Positions 13,416-23,800 of a stretch of DNA of 64,000 bases are shown here, piece after piece. The translations under genes were made by a program, and so were the position numbers. Origin of the DNA: Lates calcarifer (lineage: Eukaryota; Chordata; Actinopteri; Centropomidae). The DNA is taken from contig NC_066844.1 of NCBI RefSeq assembly GCF_001640805.2, forward strand, positions 11,680,866-11,744,865, given 5' to 3'. The notes under the pieces are model-generated. The model was given only the letters and a program-made list of their open reading frames with translations. It made no database searches and had not been told where the DNA came from. The number at the start of each line of letters is the position of its first letter. The stretch's first letter is position 1.

Positions 13416-14662
13416 GTTCAATTTAGCTTAATGGGAGTAGCGCAGATTTCATCCAATTGATTTTATAACTGGATAGTGAGCTGAATTCATAAAAGGTATC
13501 TAAAATATGCAGTATTGATGTGGCTGCTCTATCAAAATATAATGTCGTCAGCATACAATGATATGGAGTGTGTGTGTTGTGATGAGGCAAATAATTGGGC
13601 GTTGGTGAATTTACTAATGACAAGATAAAAAGAAAAGGGCTTAACGGGCATCCCTGTCAGCACAAGTGTGATAATTTAATCTTGTTTGATATGATGCCAT
13701 TTGTGTTTTTCATTGCAGATGGGTTACTGTATAGTAGTTTATAGTAGTTAAACTGATAAAATTTGGACCCGATTTAAAGTGCTTCTACTTCAAATAGACC
13801 GGTTATATCATTGACGCCATACATTGTCAGATGTAAGCCATGTTTTCAGAAAGCCCGTCTGGTCGCTCTTAATTAATGCTGTTATATTGGATTCGGGAAT
13901 ATTCGGGCAAAGATTTTAATTTCAGCGCTGATGATAGATGGTGTCCTCATTGGGTTTGGGTAATACAGCTATCAAGGCTGCATTCATATCGTTGAAAAAG
14001 CCACCAACTTCAATAGTTTTATGAACCATGGCTAAAAGTATTGTCCCAGCTCTTCCCAAAAGGTGAGATAAAATTCTGGGGGAATCCCATCCCAACCCAG
14101 ACTCAACTCAGTCACAGCGATTGGTTACCGGAGGTGCTCTGCGTCTTCTTGCATGAGCGTGGGAAGTTCTAAATCAGGTAAAAAGGCTTCACATTTAGTT
14201 TTATCTATCAATATTTCAGATCTGTGTAGCTCTGCATAAAAAAGTTTGGAAAGCAGTATTTGCAATTCTTGTATTAATTAAGTATATTAATTTTGCCCAG
14301 TCTTGCTTGATTGAGGTAAGAAGTGAAGAAAAATAGTTATGTTTCTCACAAATTATTAATGATTGCACCCCATAGGACTCGGTGGCCTTTACTGAGTCAG
14401 CATTCTTTGAGATAAATGTTTTGAAAGTACTTCTGAAATGGTCAAAAAAATCTTTGTTTTTAAGTAACGTAGTGTTAAAGTGCCATCTTGTGGCCTTGGT
14501 AGGAGTCTTGGTAAGTGTGAGTTGTATGAAGAAATACATATTGAATTATGTAGTAAACAAGGAAGAGTTAAACAAAAAACAGAATATGTTTTATATTTTA
14601 GATTCTTCAAAGTAGCCACCTTTTGCTTTGATAACAACTTTGCGCACTTCTGGCATTCTGTC

Positions 14663-16990
14663 ATGTTTACTATCCAAAGACTATCAGAACAGAGCATGCA
14701 CACACACGGCAAGGGACAGCACTTAGTTTCAGGCAATATGAGGTGAAGGAGAGGCAGAGACAATAGCCGGGGGTTGTGATCCTCTTCTCTTGACCCAGGG
14801 TTGACGAGAGACGCCTGAGGCACAGGCAGGGCAGCAAACGGAAAAGCAGGCGATCTGCAAAAGAGAATCTAAGTTAGTCAACTGTCCAAAAAAACAGGAG
14901 AAAACAATAGAGATTCACACCAACATCAAGGCAAAACACAACCAAGGCTACAACAACCACCTCTTGTCATCATCCTTTGAAATCACCAACTCCAGACAAC
15001 ACACCAGGACCCTCCATGTCCCAGTGGGGTCATTATCACCACCATCGTCAGCATCAACAGTTTCCCTCTGGACCACTGCAATAGCACTCCCCACCACTCT
15101 CTCCAAATCTCTTCTTCATTCAGAGGAATCCTCCACCATTGCTACCTAATGTGTCCAACCGCCGCCACAGTAGCCAGAGCTTGTGGTGACAGGAATGCCA
15201 ACCACCTCGTTCCTCCAACCACAGCAGCACACCGTAGCTGGAGATTTTGGCACCAGGATAGCACCAACTGCCACTTACTTCCTTGAATCACAGCAGCTCA
15301 CAGAAGTTGGAGCCGTGGGCACCGGAGTGCCAGCTCCAAGTTTCCCTCAACACCCATCAGAGTCTTCCCTCGCCACTGATTCTGGTGTCCACCAACTCCA
15401 CCTTGTACTTATCCTCCCATGCATCATGCTACCTTTTTCACCTCCCGTTCTTCACCAGACAGGTTCAAGGACAAATATGAGAGCTGCCTCCTCCTTAAAG
15501 GGAGAACACCATCTCATACCAGTGAGCTATTTCTCACAGTTCACCATGCTTTTCCCTCTACAAAGATGTTGTTTGCTTCTGTTATCCCACCCACAACTAC
15601 ATGTCCATCATCCTCAACCTGGCCCTCCATTTTAGAGGAAATCAATTTTCCTTATACCACTTTCGCTTTGCTTTGCTGCCCCCATAGCCCTTAGTTGCTT
15701 GTTGTGTGAGTTCCATCTCACTCAGCCTCTTCATGCTCCATTCTTGTTAGCTTTTTTCTCAGCTCCCATCTCTCTAGACAACTCAAGCTGCACCGAACTT
15801 CATCTTTGGCTCAACCTTCTTCTTCTTGGGGTCTCCTTCTTCTACAATGACTAACTAACTCATCCTCTCGACATCAGCGCTTTCACAGTTAGCTTACACC
15901 CATTCTTACACCGTGTGTAAATTAGCTTCATCTACATTAAATCAGCTTCAATATTTACAAAGTTACTCATCACATATGTATGTATGTGTGTATATGTAAT
16001 ACTGCCAAATTTTAGTGCAATTAGCTACCAAGAATACTTTAAGAGTTAGCTATAAAGTTTACCTTGAATTACGGAAACTAACTTTGTTAGCAACTTCAAA
16101 TGGTGTTGTGAAAAGCATGGTGCAGTCAGATTGCCGCCAGTTTGGGTGGGCTCGTTTTCTCAGTTAGGTCCACTCATCACTCCTCCCCAGCTCTGCCCTC
16201 TCATCCAACTATGGTATCGTCTGGGCTCCTCTGTTTGCAAAAAGATGAAGAAGATTCAAAACTAGAGGCTTTTTTTTTCTTTTCAGATCATCAGCTTGGT
16301 GTGCTCCATTGGCTGAAGAGTAAGTGTTACTCAATATTACTTTGTACATATTTTTTTAAGTGATGCTTTAACACACTGACCTAATCCAGGTTGGACTCTT
16401 TCATTCACACATGATAGTGGGGAAGATATAAACTATAAGCAAAAAAATGTTTTGGAATTATTGTTCCAGTTTCCAGTCGACTGATTTTAGCCTTTGAATA
16501 TTTGCAATGTCTCCCTGAATATGTTTACATAAAATGTTCCTTTCATCTTGTTTTTCTTCATGATGTATAGTGGATCATTACATTTTTACATAGGTAGATA
16601 AAAGTGTCTGTTCTGAGTATGAAAATTTTTGTGTAATGTTCAACATTTTTTATTTATTTTACAAAATTTACATGATAAAAAGTGGGTTGCAATATTTTAT
16701 CATTGCAGCTTGAATAAAATGCGGTGCCTTGAAATGGGATTTGGTGTGATTAACTTACAGAACCCCGCTACAGTCTTCTGTGAATTATTTGACAATATAC
16801 AGTGAATTCAGGTTGCTTCACTTTTTTTTTCTGATTTTGGGAGAAGCAGAAGGCCCAAAAACTGGGTACTGATAATGCTCTTCTAATGCTGTGTTCTAAT
16901 ATCAGGTTTTGTTACATGATTTTTATTATTTTCATTATTCCATTCATTCAACATGTAATTTTGTAATGTACTTGAAATGACTCTTTACTG
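14663..16990. other. No gene recognised; proline/serine-rich frames near 15 kb
   Basis: Downstream of the Tc1 break lies a C-rich stretch (about 14960-15700) with Ser/Thr/Pro-rich frames. At 15186-15388 the + frame shows a degenerate 22-23-residue repeat, three units each near T-G-(M/V/I)-(P/A)...ending (D/V).G. I do not recognise the family; it may be an old retroelement gag or chance low-complexity DNA. 15700-16990 is AT-rich and featureless. Confidence 0.4.
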
Positions 16991-17324
16991 ATGTTTTTAA
17001 CGTGTAATTATTCTGCACTTAACGAAGATCAAGTCAAAGTGAAAGCTAGCAACCAACATGTGTCTTCTACTTTAAATCTCTGTGTACGCTAAGAACGTAA
17101 CTGACACGTCATAATGCAATGTTGGAAATATGAGGAGGAGAGAAGACGTATGATTTAGAATCTAAGTAAGATAATAGTACAACTTAATTTAGTGGCTATA
17201 TCACAAAAGGATTCAGTAATCAAATGCTACCAAATCCTGCTTCAGCATCTTAGGGAAACTAATTGAGAGGATATGGGAGGATATAGTTTTTTGTTTGTTT
17301 GTTTTTGTTTTCCCCTCTTTCAGA

Positions 17325-17485
17325 GTAGTACTGTAGTACTGTAGAGTAGACGTGATCCACACTCCATACCAGTTGGTAGCGGTAATGCACCAATTCGTTG
17401 TTTGCCAACCGGCAATAAACAACAAAGAAGAAGAAGAAGGGAAGAAAAAAAAAAAGGAAGAAGAAGAAAAAAGAAAGAAAAAGAA
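17325..17485 (+). repeat. Teleost retroposon tail with purine-rich (GAA)n run
   Basis: The segment CATACCAGTTGGTAGCGGTA, then GCCAACCGGCAATAAACAAC, then AAGAAGAAGAAGG (17370-17440) resembles a repeated 3'-tail module seen in fish genomes. The run of A/G-only sequence extends to about 17484. Open frames here are simple-sequence artefacts. Confidence 0.6.
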
Positions 17486-17908
17486 CGTAACTGACGGAGC
17501 TCGCGAGAAGGATGCTTGTATGAGCGTACGTATGTACGTATTCGACGTAGCGGTGGAGCATAAGGGGACACTGTCAGAAACAGTCAAGTAAAGACGTTTT
17601 CTTTCCACTAGCTACTGCCAAATAACCCAAGCTAAATTCTGTCAGAGAGGATACACTGGCAGTCTCCACTGGTTGTTTATTTCCAGCAGCTGCTATGTGA
17701 TTTGCGCTATTACAGTAGCAGGTGAGTTTCATTTGTCAGTAGCTTCTGCACTCTGACACTGTTTTAGGTCATTTTATACAGCAGCTCTGATATTTTAGTC
17801 TGCGACGATAAAAATAAGCTAAGTTAAACCACTCTTCTCACACGTTTTGGAGGCTTTGTGTGGAAACATTTCCCTATGCCGTTGCGTCTTTATAAATGTT
17901 CACACATT

Positions 17909-17924
17909 ACTGCGCATGCGCAGT
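17909..17924 (+). promoter_or_regulatory. Perfect 16-bp palindrome with NRF1-type site
   Basis: ACTGCGCATGCGCAGT is fully self-complementary and contains TGCGCATGCGCA, the NRF1 consensus. It lies about 190 bp downstream of a consensus splice donor (CAG|gtgagt at 17719-17727) and 2.9 kb upstream of the hdac11 start. Binding is inferred from the motif only. Confidence 0.4.
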
Positions 17925-17944
17925 AAGTGACTTGATTCCTGCAG

Positions 17945-18026
17945 TTTATTAGGGCCCGAGCAACGAGTTGCGTGGGCCCAACGGGGCCATGCAACGAGTT
18001 GCAAGGACCCTCTTGTTTTCGGTCTG

Positions 18027-18062
<36 letters not shown>

Positions 18063-18930
18063 TTTTTTTTTCTTCTTTTTCCGCCTCTTAGATCGGCTTT
18101 TTGAGGGCCTTAACATGCGTGAAAACTTACCAAAATTTGCAGACGCGTCAGGCACGGCGAAAAATTTAATAATTTAGGGGTCTTGAGCATGGGCGTGGTA
18201 AAATGCCCTCGGTAGCGCCACCTACATTTTTAAACGGAACAGCCCCTCAAGCCCGTTGCGCCTAAAAATCTGAAAATCTGCACACATATGTAACATCCCA
18301 TGACGCACCAAAAAGTCTCTTGGAGCCATATTCTAAACCCAACAGAAAGTATTTTTATTTTGACCGGAAGGTGAAAAAATTGTGTGTTTTTGGCCATTTC
18401 CAGGGGTCGCTTGAACGCGAACTAGTCCTAGACGCATTATCCCATTGACTTCAAAACTTAATAGTATGTTCTTAAGACATAGACGATGTTAAATTGCGGC
18501 AGATTTTGAGTTTTTGTTGAAGGGCGTGGAAGTTATGGCCCCTCAAAGTTCGATTACTCGCCACGAAACAGGAAGTTGCTTTATTTTTGCTATATTTCGG
18601 CCATACTTTGTCCAAACTGCATCAAACTTTACAGGATTGTTAATGGTACCTATCTGCACACATCCATATGTCAATATTCATACAATTGTTGTAGCGCCAC
18701 CTATTTATAGCAGGAAATGACATATTTTATAGTGTGATGTCCAGTTTCTAGACGGGTGACCAGATTCACTTCAAATGTTGTCAGCCCCTCCTTGAGGATT
18801 TTTTGGAAGACTGGCTCCGAAAATTGTGAGTTTTGGTCGAAGCGTGTGCCGGTTCTGGCCCGTCAAAGTTCGGAAACCCAACTTCCTGTTTGAAACCTCA
18901 GATTTTGGGGTAACTTCCTGTTGCGACTCT
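17945..18930 (+). repeat. Teleost repeat opening AGGGCCCGAGCAACGA, with (TTA)n
   Basis: Starts AGGGCCCGAGCAACGAGTTG, has a (TTA)n/poly-T run at 18026-18078, and continues with CCGCCTCTTAGATCGG and several GCGCCACCTA-type segments (18204-18225, 18692-18705). The GCCACCTA...AGCAGGAAATGACAT part is related to the repeat at 640-1250. No open coding frame. Confidence 0.6.
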
Positions 18931-18973
18931 CTACTTTATCCTATAGATGGAGCCATTGTATTACTCTTTGATG

Positions 18974-18990
18974 GATTTTTGGAGGGGGGT

Positions 18991-19043
<53 letters not shown>

Positions 19044-19134
19044 TGTTTGTGTTTGAGGGGGGAGGGGAAGAGGAGTTGATTGAGTCTGTGAGAAGCTGCC
19101 ACAGAGAGGTTACAGTCAGGAGAGCCAAGAGCTG
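18974..19134 (+). repeat. Direct repeat copy A with (TG)n
   Basis: A G-rich run, then (TG)n at 18993-19040, then TTGTGTTTGAGGGGGGAGGG and GAAGAGGAGTTGATTGAGTC through CAAGAGCTG. The same order occurs again at 20234-20378, about 1.25 kb downstream. Confidence 0.85.
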
Positions 19135-19192
19135 CTTTACACGCGGGATAAAAACTTCAGTTAAGATTTGAGCTGTCACTTGAGAAAGCATC

Positions 19193-19463
19193 ATGCCAAA
19201 AACTAAGGAAATCACTGTAGACTTGAAGAAAAGAATTGTCGATGCTCAGGAAGCAGGAGAAGGATATACAAAGTTATCACAGCATTTCCAAGCGTCAAGA
19301 ACTCAAATGAGAAGCGTCACCGAGAAATTCAAGGAGAGCCACACTGTGCAGAACAAGCCTGGCAGAGGTAGGAAGCCAAAGATTTCAATGACCCTGGAAA
19401 GAAAACCAGTGAGAGACCTGTCTAAAAACCCCATAAATGCTGCCAAGACACTAGTGAATGACT
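19193..19463 (+). pseudogene. Tc1-like transposase N-terminus, truncated
   Basis: A 90-codon frame starting MPKTKEITVDLKKRIVDAQE, with GEGYTKLSQHFQASRTQMRS and GRGRKPKISMTLERKPVRDL. These correspond to the paired-like DNA-binding helices and the GRPR-like basic linker of Tc1 transposases. A stop follows LVND; no catalytic DDE region is found downstream, so it is inactive. It lies between the two copies of the TG-rich direct repeat. Confidence 0.85.
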
Positions 19464-20233
19464 AAGTTAAGTCTGAAATTGTAGCCTCAAAGAAGATTAC
19501 ATGAATTCATGTAATCTTACCATATGTCTCCCCTTGACCAAAGCTGAGCGTGGATTGATGCTGTCTTTACAGTTTGGTTTTGATCAGTTAGGAAATTTCA
19601 CAAGGGGTCAGCTGATTTTTTCGTGTTACTCAGTGTACGGCAACAGGAAAAGTGCATGTCTACATCCACCGGCGTCGAGGTGAACCAGCTGAATATAAGC
19701 CACTCAAGTTGACGACAAGTGCATTGAAAAGTAAAAGCTGCTGGCCTTTACCTTTTCTTTGTCAAAGCGCCTGTTCGGCCAGTAGTTAGTAAAGTAATAT
19801 TTTCAGCGTTGTCCACAGTCTCATGACATGTTTAACAGGAAGCACAGCACGCTGGTTAAGCTCATGGCAAACTGTTACTAACAGCTAAAATGAAAGCTTG
19901 TCTGTATGTAGTCTAACTGGTTAGTTTGTCACTAATCTCCAAATTTTGCAAATTGCTATAAACTTCACTCTCTTAAACCAGTAACAGTCTGAGCTGGAAT
20001 GATAGGGGTCTGTATGGATAAAGATAAAATCCTAATGATACCCATCCCTACAGCTGGTTAGTGGCGTCGCCCTGACTTTAGGCAGATGAGATATTCACTG
20101 TTCAAATAACTTCATTATAAGCCTTGTTTAAGCATAAATGATTTATATATGCACCCAATAACAGAACTTAAAAAAATGCTTTTGCTCAAAGCTCAAAGCT
20201 TGTAAACTCAAGTTAAAACTGAGTTTTATCTCC

Positions 20234-20378
20234 TTTTGGGAGGGGGTATTTCTCTGTGTGTTTGTGTGTGTGTGTGTGGGTGTGTTTGTGTTTGTGTTTG
20301 AGGGGGAGGGGAAGAGGAGTTGATTGAGTCTGTGAGAAGCTGCCACAGAGAGGTTACAGTCAAGAGAGCCAAGAGCTG
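20234..20378 (+). repeat. Direct repeat copy B
   Basis: Second copy of the block at 18974-19134, with a shorter TG tract. From GTTTGAGGGG onward the two are almost identical for about 80 bp (GAAGAGGAGTTGATTGAGTC ... CAAGAGCTG). It lies about 420 bp upstream of the first hdac11 coding exon. Confidence 0.85.
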
Positions 20379-20469
20379 TCACAGATGATGAGCTCTGAAA
20401 AATATTATCACAGAAAATAATTAGCGTAAAAGCTTTTATTTAAAATTTTAACATCTGGGAAGTGTGAAC

Positions 20470-20590
20470 TGTTACGCCAGCGTGTGCCCTGCGACCTGCG
20501 TTGACCCCGCGGTTGCCGGGGTCCCGCGGTCGCCGCTCCCCCGATGGGCGCCGGGTGCGAGGGCCCGTTCAACGCTGCTCGCAGCTTTAA
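20470..20590 (+). promoter_or_regulatory. Isolated CpG-rich block upstream of hdac11 exon 1
   Basis: About 18 CpG dinucleotides in roughly 110 bp, in a region otherwise very poor in CpG. It ends about 180 bp before the first coding exon. It contains an inverted CCGCGG pair (within CCGCGGTTGCC and GGGTCCCGCGG). A local unmethylated CpG island would fit a promoter. The abrupt edges would also fit a captured GC-rich fragment, for example ribosomal spacer DNA, which I could not confirm. Confidence 0.35.
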
Positions 20591-20770
20591 TTATGCCTAT
20601 TCTTGTATGTACAGTAATGTGGAAAGTGTTATTTATACACAATACGTTGCATAATTCAAGGACTTTCAAATATTTAATTGTTGATGCTCTGAGTGTGACT
20701 AAATATTTACATCTGTCATAAGTGTGTGAATTTCACTGTCGGTTGATATATTCTTTCTTTTTTTCCCTAG

Positions 20771-20795
20771 ATGAATGTAACAATGCCTGCAGACC
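20771..20795 (+). other. hdac11: hdac11 5' UTR segment of the first coding exon
   Basis: Sequence between a good acceptor (pyrimidine run then CTAG at 20767-20770) and the start codon. An in-frame TAA at 20778-20780 with no ATG between it and 20796 fixes the start. Two out-of-frame ATGs (20771 and 20783) lie in this leader. The first opens a 14-codon reading frame that ends at 20815, overlapping the main start. If transcription begins upstream without splicing here, the UTR is longer. Confidence 0.6.
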
Positions 20796-20830
20796 ATGTC
20801 TCAGAAAGAAGATAGTGAAGGGAAAAGGAG
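20796..20830 (+). CDS. hdac11: hdac11 coding exon 1
   Basis: Encodes the short charged N-terminus [11 protein letters not shown] plus two bases of a serine codon. The start codon has A at -3. The donor is GGAG|gtgagc. This leader is not in the human protein I know, so it is the least certain coding stretch, but its phase matches exon 2 and the upstream in-frame stop supports it. Confidence 0.85.
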
Positions 20831-23800
20831 GTGAGCAACACAAACAGATAGCTTTAAAGTTACAGTAGTGCATATTAAGCCACTGGGGAAATCACTTCAT
20901 GTAAATATAATACAGCAGCTTTGTACTGAACACCTTTTTAATGATCTTCTCTCAGCTCTCACCATACTGAACTGTATGGCAGCATCCCTCGAACATGTCT
21001 GCCCATTGTGTTCCACCCAGACTACAACATCACCTTCATGGGTCTTGAAAAGCTCCATCCATTTGATGCAGGGAAGTGGGGGAAAGTCATTCGCTTCTTG
21101 AAAGGTAAGAAAGTGAGAAACTGGGTGGCAAACAGGGAAGAAATTTCCCCAAACTGATATGGAATTGATCAGAGAGGCAAAGAGAGGTGGAGAACAAAGA
21201 GGACAGAGAGGGGAGGTGAAGTGTAGTGGTAGAGGCGCAAAGGCAGAACAATAGTACACCAATAATTAGAGAAAACACCCGGTGGGAGTCTGTGCAGGTA
21301 CAGTAGATGAGGCCCAGTGCAATTTTCAAGGCAGTCACTGGGTAATTGGCACAACTTCACATGAATTCACATCATAGATTTTAATGAGTATTCTCTGTTA
21401 CATTCCAATTCAGAGGTTGAACTTTATAGAACACTAGGGTGTGGGAACCTACACCGATGGTACAACAGTCACACAATTGAACTGCCAATAAGCTACTCGT
21501 AAGTATGTTGAAATAGTAATAATGGGCTGTTATGTGATGCTAAAATTAGTAAATCATATATTTTTTAGCATTGTAATAGATGAATATTATAATTAAAAAG
21601 ATAATATTATAATACATAATGATAAATCAATTTGCTATGGAGCATGTGAAATGTTTGCTGAGAGTAAGCTATTGTCACTGCATCTTGGAAAATTCAGGGT
21701 TGACCAAGTTTCTTGCAAGAATCACATCTTCAAATTATTTCATCACAGTTTCACAGCAAGGCAATGCAAGTTGTTAGTTATAGTGTAGTTAGAGGGGTTG
21801 ATATGGCCATGATTAATATTATGATAACTATCACACCATTTTATCAATATTGTACTTTAGCTTGATAAAAACTTTGCATTTAGTTACATTACATTGATCT
21901 AAATGGATATACTGTATTTTATCAACAGAAATCCTAAGTAATCCAAGTAATGTTTGCTTTGATGTTGTAACAGAGTTTGATATTATTCAATTCATGATAA
22001 TTCATTAGACCATGATATTTAAACCAAAATATCTCAATAAGGTAACTTTGGAATTACACTAATACATAAATAGTGGATAGGTTATTATATTGATCTATTT
22101 CCCATACCTAAAAGTGTGTTGGATGGATGGTCAATGCTTGTCCTGTTTGCATGCAAATTATTGTTGGTGTTGGGGCTCAACTAATGATCTCTTGATATTT
22201 AAGAGTATACAAATCTGATGTTTTTGATATTGGCCATTTTTGAGAAGTATGTTTATATCCTACCCTCATTGGTATAAACTGAACAAATAATATGAAACAC
22301 ACGCATTGAATTGGTACTTATATTCACATACAACAGTATGACTAGGCAGTTTAGCGCTTTTTCCTAGTTAGCTAACTAGAATTTTTTTTCTTCAAATCCA
22401 ATATTTGAAATTATTATGAAAATTATGAAATTATGAAAATTAAGATTTATTTTCTAGAACTGCTGTGACAGTTCAAGTTTTTCGTGCAACAACAGCATTT
22501 TTTTTCTTTTTGTCTCAGAAGAGCAGTTCATCACTGATGGAAACATTGTGGAAGCCCTTGAAGCTACTGAGGAGGATCTGCTGGTGGTTCACACCAAACG
22601 CTACCTCAGCAGATTAAAGGTAGCTTTGTTTTCCCTGCCAACCATTAGTGGATGTCTCATTGTGACAGTATAGCATGTTCAGTATAGTTCTTCATCTCTT
22701 AAGTTCTTCTTCTTCCATCTTTCTTCTGTGTATCACATGCATTGCTTAGAAGCACATAGGAGATGTTGGATCCATCAGGATTTAATTGATATATCTTTTA
22801 TTCAACTATAAAGTTACTGTATGTTCACATTTGACAATAGTATTAATGTGATTTAAAGGAAACAGTTTGTCACCTGTGATTTTCCCTGTTTCGCTTTTGA
22901 CTTTTTCCACCTGTAATTGTAATGCAGGAGGTGAAATAAGAAAGAGTTCTCATCAGAATGCAGTGGGTTATCCCACAGGGGAATTAGTCCTTATTCAAAT
23001 CAATCATGTCAAGCATATTCAGAAGATAGCACCTCTCTGAGTCCTTTGAGTAAGTAAGGGTTTTTGCACCCTTAATTTATCAGCTCCAGGAGCTGATTAG
23101 GATCCATTCTTTGTGGCCATTTTGTGCAGTCAGTGATACAGAAACACCAAGATGTGGTTGTAAATCTCTCACAGAAGAGTTCCTGCAGGTGGAAAATGAA
23201 AACTGATAACTGTAGTCGTATTGTGCTCAAAGACCATATTTATCTCCCCCCCCCGCCCTCTACTGCATGCAGACATATTGGAAGGCTGAGGTACTACCTC
23301 AGCATTCTGCCATGAATTTGTATTATTCTGTGCAGTCCTGCCTTAGGTTTAGGCTCAATCATAAAACCTCCAGCAGCATTATTGTGTATTTCTTTAGTCA
23401 GCTTTTCTACACCTTTTATATCCAAACCCTGGTATATTTAGATTGGTAGATAGGTACATGTTGAAAAAATGTGTTTCTGCAGCTGCTGTTTGGCTCTCTG
23501 TAGTTTTCAGTAACCTGAGGTCCATCTGTGGTTTTGTTTGCCTTAGTGAAAGTGATAGAGCCATAGTACAGAAAAAATTATTTATGCTTTGTCCAATTGT
23601 GTCCCTTTTCACCGTAGTGGTCTCTGGTGGTGGCAACAATTACAGAAATCCCACCTCTCCTGTTTCTGCCTAATTTCCTGGTGCAGCGAAAGGTGTTAAG
23701 GCCTTTGCGGACACAGACAGGAGGGACAATAATGGTAGGTATCCAGGAGCCATATTTTCTTTTTTATGTTTTTTCATGTTTGTAGCTGGTAACATTTACA

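Larger units (their letters stand above)
10889..14524 (-). mobile_element. L1 retrotransposon, 5'-truncated, inserted in the Tc1 copy
   Basis: On the minus strand: an ORF2 stretch with SPTKATRWHFNTTLL-type sequence (complement ~14450-14515), a damaged reverse transcriptase segment ending SSYKINWMKSALLPL (about 13425-13475), a downstream segment SLQARVLIIKMDIVPNINFF (about 13120-13180), and C-terminal pieces QQIHFNYIHRTY (12315-12350) and VCATLTNVLGITVP (11370-11411). Frameshifts and stops are frequent. The + strand opens with a poly-T run at 10884-10890 (the poly-A tail). Flanking GAAGAAACATATT (10876-10888) and GAAGAAATACATATT (14528-14542) fit a target-site duplication. Two smaller insertions interrupt it (11454-12210 and about 13321-13415). 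Confidence 0.85.
10774..14662. mobile_element. Tc1-like terminal region, split by a nested L1 insertion
   Basis: The left part, 10774-10888, begins CAGTACCTATCAAAAGTTTT after a TA and continues CACACCTTCTCATTCAATGG, a familiar teleost Tc1-type end. Its continuation resumes at about 14528 (ACATATTGAATTATGTAGTA) and runs through TTCTTCAAAGTAGCCACCTT to about 14662. The 3.6 kb between is the L1 described separately. The element is then lost on the right, so only one end is present. Confidence 0.8.

Noticed and set aside
17213..17608. Overlapping long frames on both strands
   Set aside because: They exist because the A/G-only simple repeat (17421-17484) lacks stop codons; low-complexity translation only.
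18026..19040. Frames through (TTA)n and (TG)n tracts
   Set aside because: Microsatellite translations (Leu or Cys-Val runs) inside repeats; not genes.
20470..20590. Ribosomal RNA gene fragment
   Set aside because: Composition is suggestive of rDNA spacer, but I could not match it to conserved 18S, 5.8S or 28S sequence.
20464..20721. 85-codon frame over the CpG-rich block
   Set aside because: GC-rich DNA has few stops; no domain, and the frame runs into AT-rich sequence. Better seen as promoter-like or foreign GC-rich DNA.
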